Shown here: positions 17,019 to 19,910 of the stretch, in pieces
How the letters are laid out: each line of letters opens with the position of its first letter
Numbering within the stretch: the first letter of the stretch is position 1
Assembly: GCA_028565635.1 (NCBI GenBank)
Contig: JAOXYB010018072.1
Location: 2,264-22,173, forward strand
DNA length: 19,910 nucleotides
Direction: 5' to 3'
From: Phoronis ovalis
Taxonomy: Eukaryota > Phoronida > Phoronidae
Notes under the pieces: model-generated
What the model saw: the letters and a program-made list of their open reading frames with translations, nothing else
What the model was told of the DNA's origin: nothing
Database searches by the model: none
Program-made: the position numbers and the translations under genes

Positions 17019-19910
17019 CTGAAAAGAGGATTTCAAAAAGTTAATTAAATAATATCAAAATAATATAATGACATATTGTTCTCGCAAAAAATGTAACATG
17101 CAAATTCCAGGGTCACTGGTATAATTAATTATATGTCTCCAAGCATGAATAAATGATTTAAACATGGTTGGCAAACAGGAATGTAACTTTTGTGGAGATC
17201 GATCTATGAAAATCACATTAAAATGTAAATACTATAATGTGCAAGTCAGGTGAAATATACTTAAATCATGCATAAACTATCTACACTGCACTTCTGCCGG
17301 AATGAAACAAAGTTTACTATATAATATTAAAAGTTTAATTTTGCAAAACTTCAGCTGACACCCTGAAATATCATAAATGGGGCTATTTTAGACAAGGATG
17401 TACTAACTAAGCTGTATATTTTATAATCTGTAAAGAATATGAACTAAAAACAGCACACTTTCTGGTGAGTTTCCAGACTCATCCTCCAGTAAACACTGAG
17501 AAAATGTGCGATTTGAGGGCAGTGAAAAATAGCAGTTTTCCTTTAAAAATGATTTCTTAGCTGAATAAAATTATATTTAAATTTTCTAAATTTAAACAAA
17601 AAAATTATGTTGTCAAATTGTTTATTTTGCAGAATAATAAAGGTGTACTATTTCACATTTATTTGTATATTAAATGGCTATAGTTGTATAATTATACTCC
17701 TAATTGTAAAATCGGAAAAGTTCAGTTAGAATACTTTGAATACTATAGTGAGAGAATTGAGAATAATATTGGCATTACACTACTGTATTTGCTATGCTTG
17801 TTGATTTATGCCTTGAGCCAATTAAACAGCGAAAACATAACCATCATTTTAACGAATACTTAAAAAACAATAGGAGTATGATTAAGTAGGTCTTAAATGT
17901 TTTCTAATAGAAAATGCGTGTGTGTTCTGCAGGTTTGTGTATTAATGAGCTATTAATTGTTCATAAACATTTAAAAAAAGATTTATTACATGCACACCTG
18001 AACAGGTGGTATATTTATTTGCCTATATGTATGTTTACTATTAATTATGACCTCTGAAATATGTGAACATTGCTTATCATTTGTCATCGATAATGAAAAA
18101 TTCATTCATAAATTCCACAATAACATTAATTCTATTATCATAATGGTCAAACACAAAAAATAAAAACACGATAAAAGATCCGAACCTTTTCTTCTAGTCT
18201 TTGATCTTTTACAGTGTAAAAATATTTCGCATATTCATAGAAATACAATGCCAGTACATAGAAGATAGATTTTAATCTTTTATTTATTTACTATTAATAC
18301 TTGAAATATTATATATAAGTAATTACACTTTTATTCAAATTAACTGTAAATCGCATTCAGACAACATTACAATAACCAGACCTAAGAATTTCACCTCATT
18401 CAGAAACATTCTAGACACCTTTCAAGATTATGTAAATAAGCCTTTTCTCTCCACAGAGTATACATGCTGTATAAACCTAGCGGCTATATGTACCTAAAAA
18501 TTTGAATAATCGTGGTGAAGGGACGATGATTTAAGTCAGATTCAGCGAAAGATTTTAAACGCAGATACCAAATTCTTGATCCACATCATCATCAACTAAT
18601 ATATAAAATTTACCTTTATTTTATAAAAATGATAAATGGTAGACATTGTTTTAACCAGATATTTTTATTAATCCATTATCTAAAAATATTCTACATAAAT
18701 ATTGCAAGACAAAATTAATAACCTAATCCACAATCACATCAGTAAAATTCCTTATTTACGATCCTCCGAAAAACCTTTTCTTATGTCGCAAAGTAAACAA
18801 CTTCTTTAGCCAGAGGGGTTACTTAATTCGCAAGGTTAAAGTAGCTCGATACATTGCAACTCGTTGAATAACAAACAAAAATGGAATGTAACCATCACAT
18901 ATTTTGTTTGCTTCAAAAATAATCTACCCGATATGATAACCTTTGTCAAACCTTTGCTTAGTTGAGATTTTGTAAATATGTCAAATGGATGCTCACAAGT
19001 TGTGTATTTTTGAGAGCACCTCTCACATACCAGTGAACTGTGGTTGCTTTGAAAGCTCAAACAAAAAGCATACTTTCAATTTTCACTATACTGTCAAATG
19101 AATGTATAATTTTGTTAATGAAATGATTAGACATGCAAATAAACTCAAAACAAGTAAAACGCATATTAATTAAGGTACTGTTTTCGTTTCGTGAAGCTTA
19201 TTCTAAAATTTGACACTTCAAAATTAGGATGGCACACTATACATATTTCTTTTATATCTCAAAATAGTGTGTTGCATAAATTGCATGACTTTGGTGTTTC
19301 ACATAGATTTTTTAAAAATTAATTCTTGCAAAAAAGTTTACAATTCTTCAAATGTTTTAATTAAAGAAGCGCATCTTAAGATAGATTTCAGGAGTTCACA
19401 CTTTTTACTGCAAAACATTAACTTCATATTTAATTCATGCACTCAATAAGTTGCGTGCCTGCTGCCAGCTTTAATATCCAGACGAGTTTCGTGACTGTCT
19501 GCAGTAAAACAAGCAATGTGCATGCATGTCTTAATATTTCTTCCTCAAGATAATTTAAAAGATGGAACATTTTCTAAAACAATGATTGAAGACCACATGC
19601 TTTCTTATTTATTTTTTAATCAGTTACAAATTCCTTGAAATTTTAGAAATTCACTATGAATATATAGCAGCATACGTCTGTGCACTATTTATTTTCCTAT
19701 GACCAGAAGTAATTTGATTGTTAGACATTGTACTAAAGTTTTCTTAGTTAATTATTAATCAACAAATTTATACCGTAAAGAAATTTATATCAATTTTTGT
19801 ATCTAGGCTCTATATACAAGTCATAACTTTGCAAAAGTACAAACATTTAAGACAGAAAACAAGTTTAATTAGATCTTATCAGGTCTGTTGATCCATATAC
19901 CAGCAGCATA
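17019..19910 (-). other. upstream intron of the PDZ gene (right edge of window)
   Basis: The exon at 17018 begins with a splice acceptor in mid-codon, so this stretch is at least partly intron. It is AT-rich. I searched the - strand for an exon ending in phase 1 with a GT donor, or coding a membrane span, and found none I would defend. Short open frames at 18836-19060 (-) and 19267-19449 (+) look accidental. Confidence 0.5.

Noticed and set aside
18345-18410. Hydrophobic - strand frame (FLGLVIVML) as a possible transmembrane exon
   Set aside because: It is too short for a membrane helix and is followed by no usable donor in the phase the next exon needs.
18836-19060. 74-residue Cys-containing open frame on the - strand as an upstream exon of the PDZ gene
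   Set aside because: The cysteine spacing (CERCSQKYTTC) hints at a zinc motif, but there is no complete ligand set, no fitting splice sites in the required phase, and no hydrophobic span.
19863-19910. Possible exon at the right edge (donor-like GGTATATGG on the - strand)
   Set aside because: The sequence is cut by the window edge, no domain is recognisable, and the donor is weak.

Overview
The window is eukaryotic nuclear DNA from an animal. It is strongly AT-rich, and its coding sequence is cut into short exons with GT..AG introns. Protein domain combinations point to an invertebrate, and a mollusc-like lophotrochozoan is my best guess. That guess rests on general appearance, not on a diagnostic marker. 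I see no bacterial operon, CRISPR array, tRNA or rRNA gene.

Left part (239-3526, + strand): the last six coding exons of a gene whose 5' part lies outside the window. Spliced, they give 230 residues with no frame break. The product is the C-terminal half of a 3-hydroxyacyl-CoA dehydrogenase-like NAD-binding domain, a polar linker of about 55 residues, and a terminal C3HC4 RING finger of the Neuralized/MUL1/IAP kind. The catalytic histidine position of the dehydrogenase fold holds arginine, and the usual all-helical C-terminal domain is absent. The protein therefore looks like a RING ubiquitin ligase built on a dead metabolic-enzyme fold.

Middle and right part (5626-17018, - strand): the last five coding exons of a second gene, convergent with the first. 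Spliced, they give 1171 residues: a juxtamembrane-looking segment with an NPxF-type YDNPVF motif, a basic linker, one PDZ domain with a canonical GLGF loop (closest in my memory to the AHNAK/periaxin PDZ), and about 1000 residues of Ser/Pro/Asp/Glu-rich, probably disordered tail. The tail carries a three-copy SRSxSP repeat and a PPPY motif and is encoded almost entirely by one 3.1 kb exon. The N-terminal part lies beyond the right edge.

Between the two stop codons lies about 2.1 kb of 3' UTR and intergenic sequence with poly(A) signal candidates on the + strand only. The introns hold a tandem 111/115-bp duplication (2059-2284), a 189-bp inverted-repeat element with repeated GAGCA motifs (12964-13152), and a well-defined 279-bp MITE with 14-nt terminal inverted repeats flanked by TATATT duplications (16576-16854). 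The last 2.9 kb (17019-19910) shows no exon I can support and is read as intron of the PDZ gene. Nothing in the sequence shows that the two genes act together.
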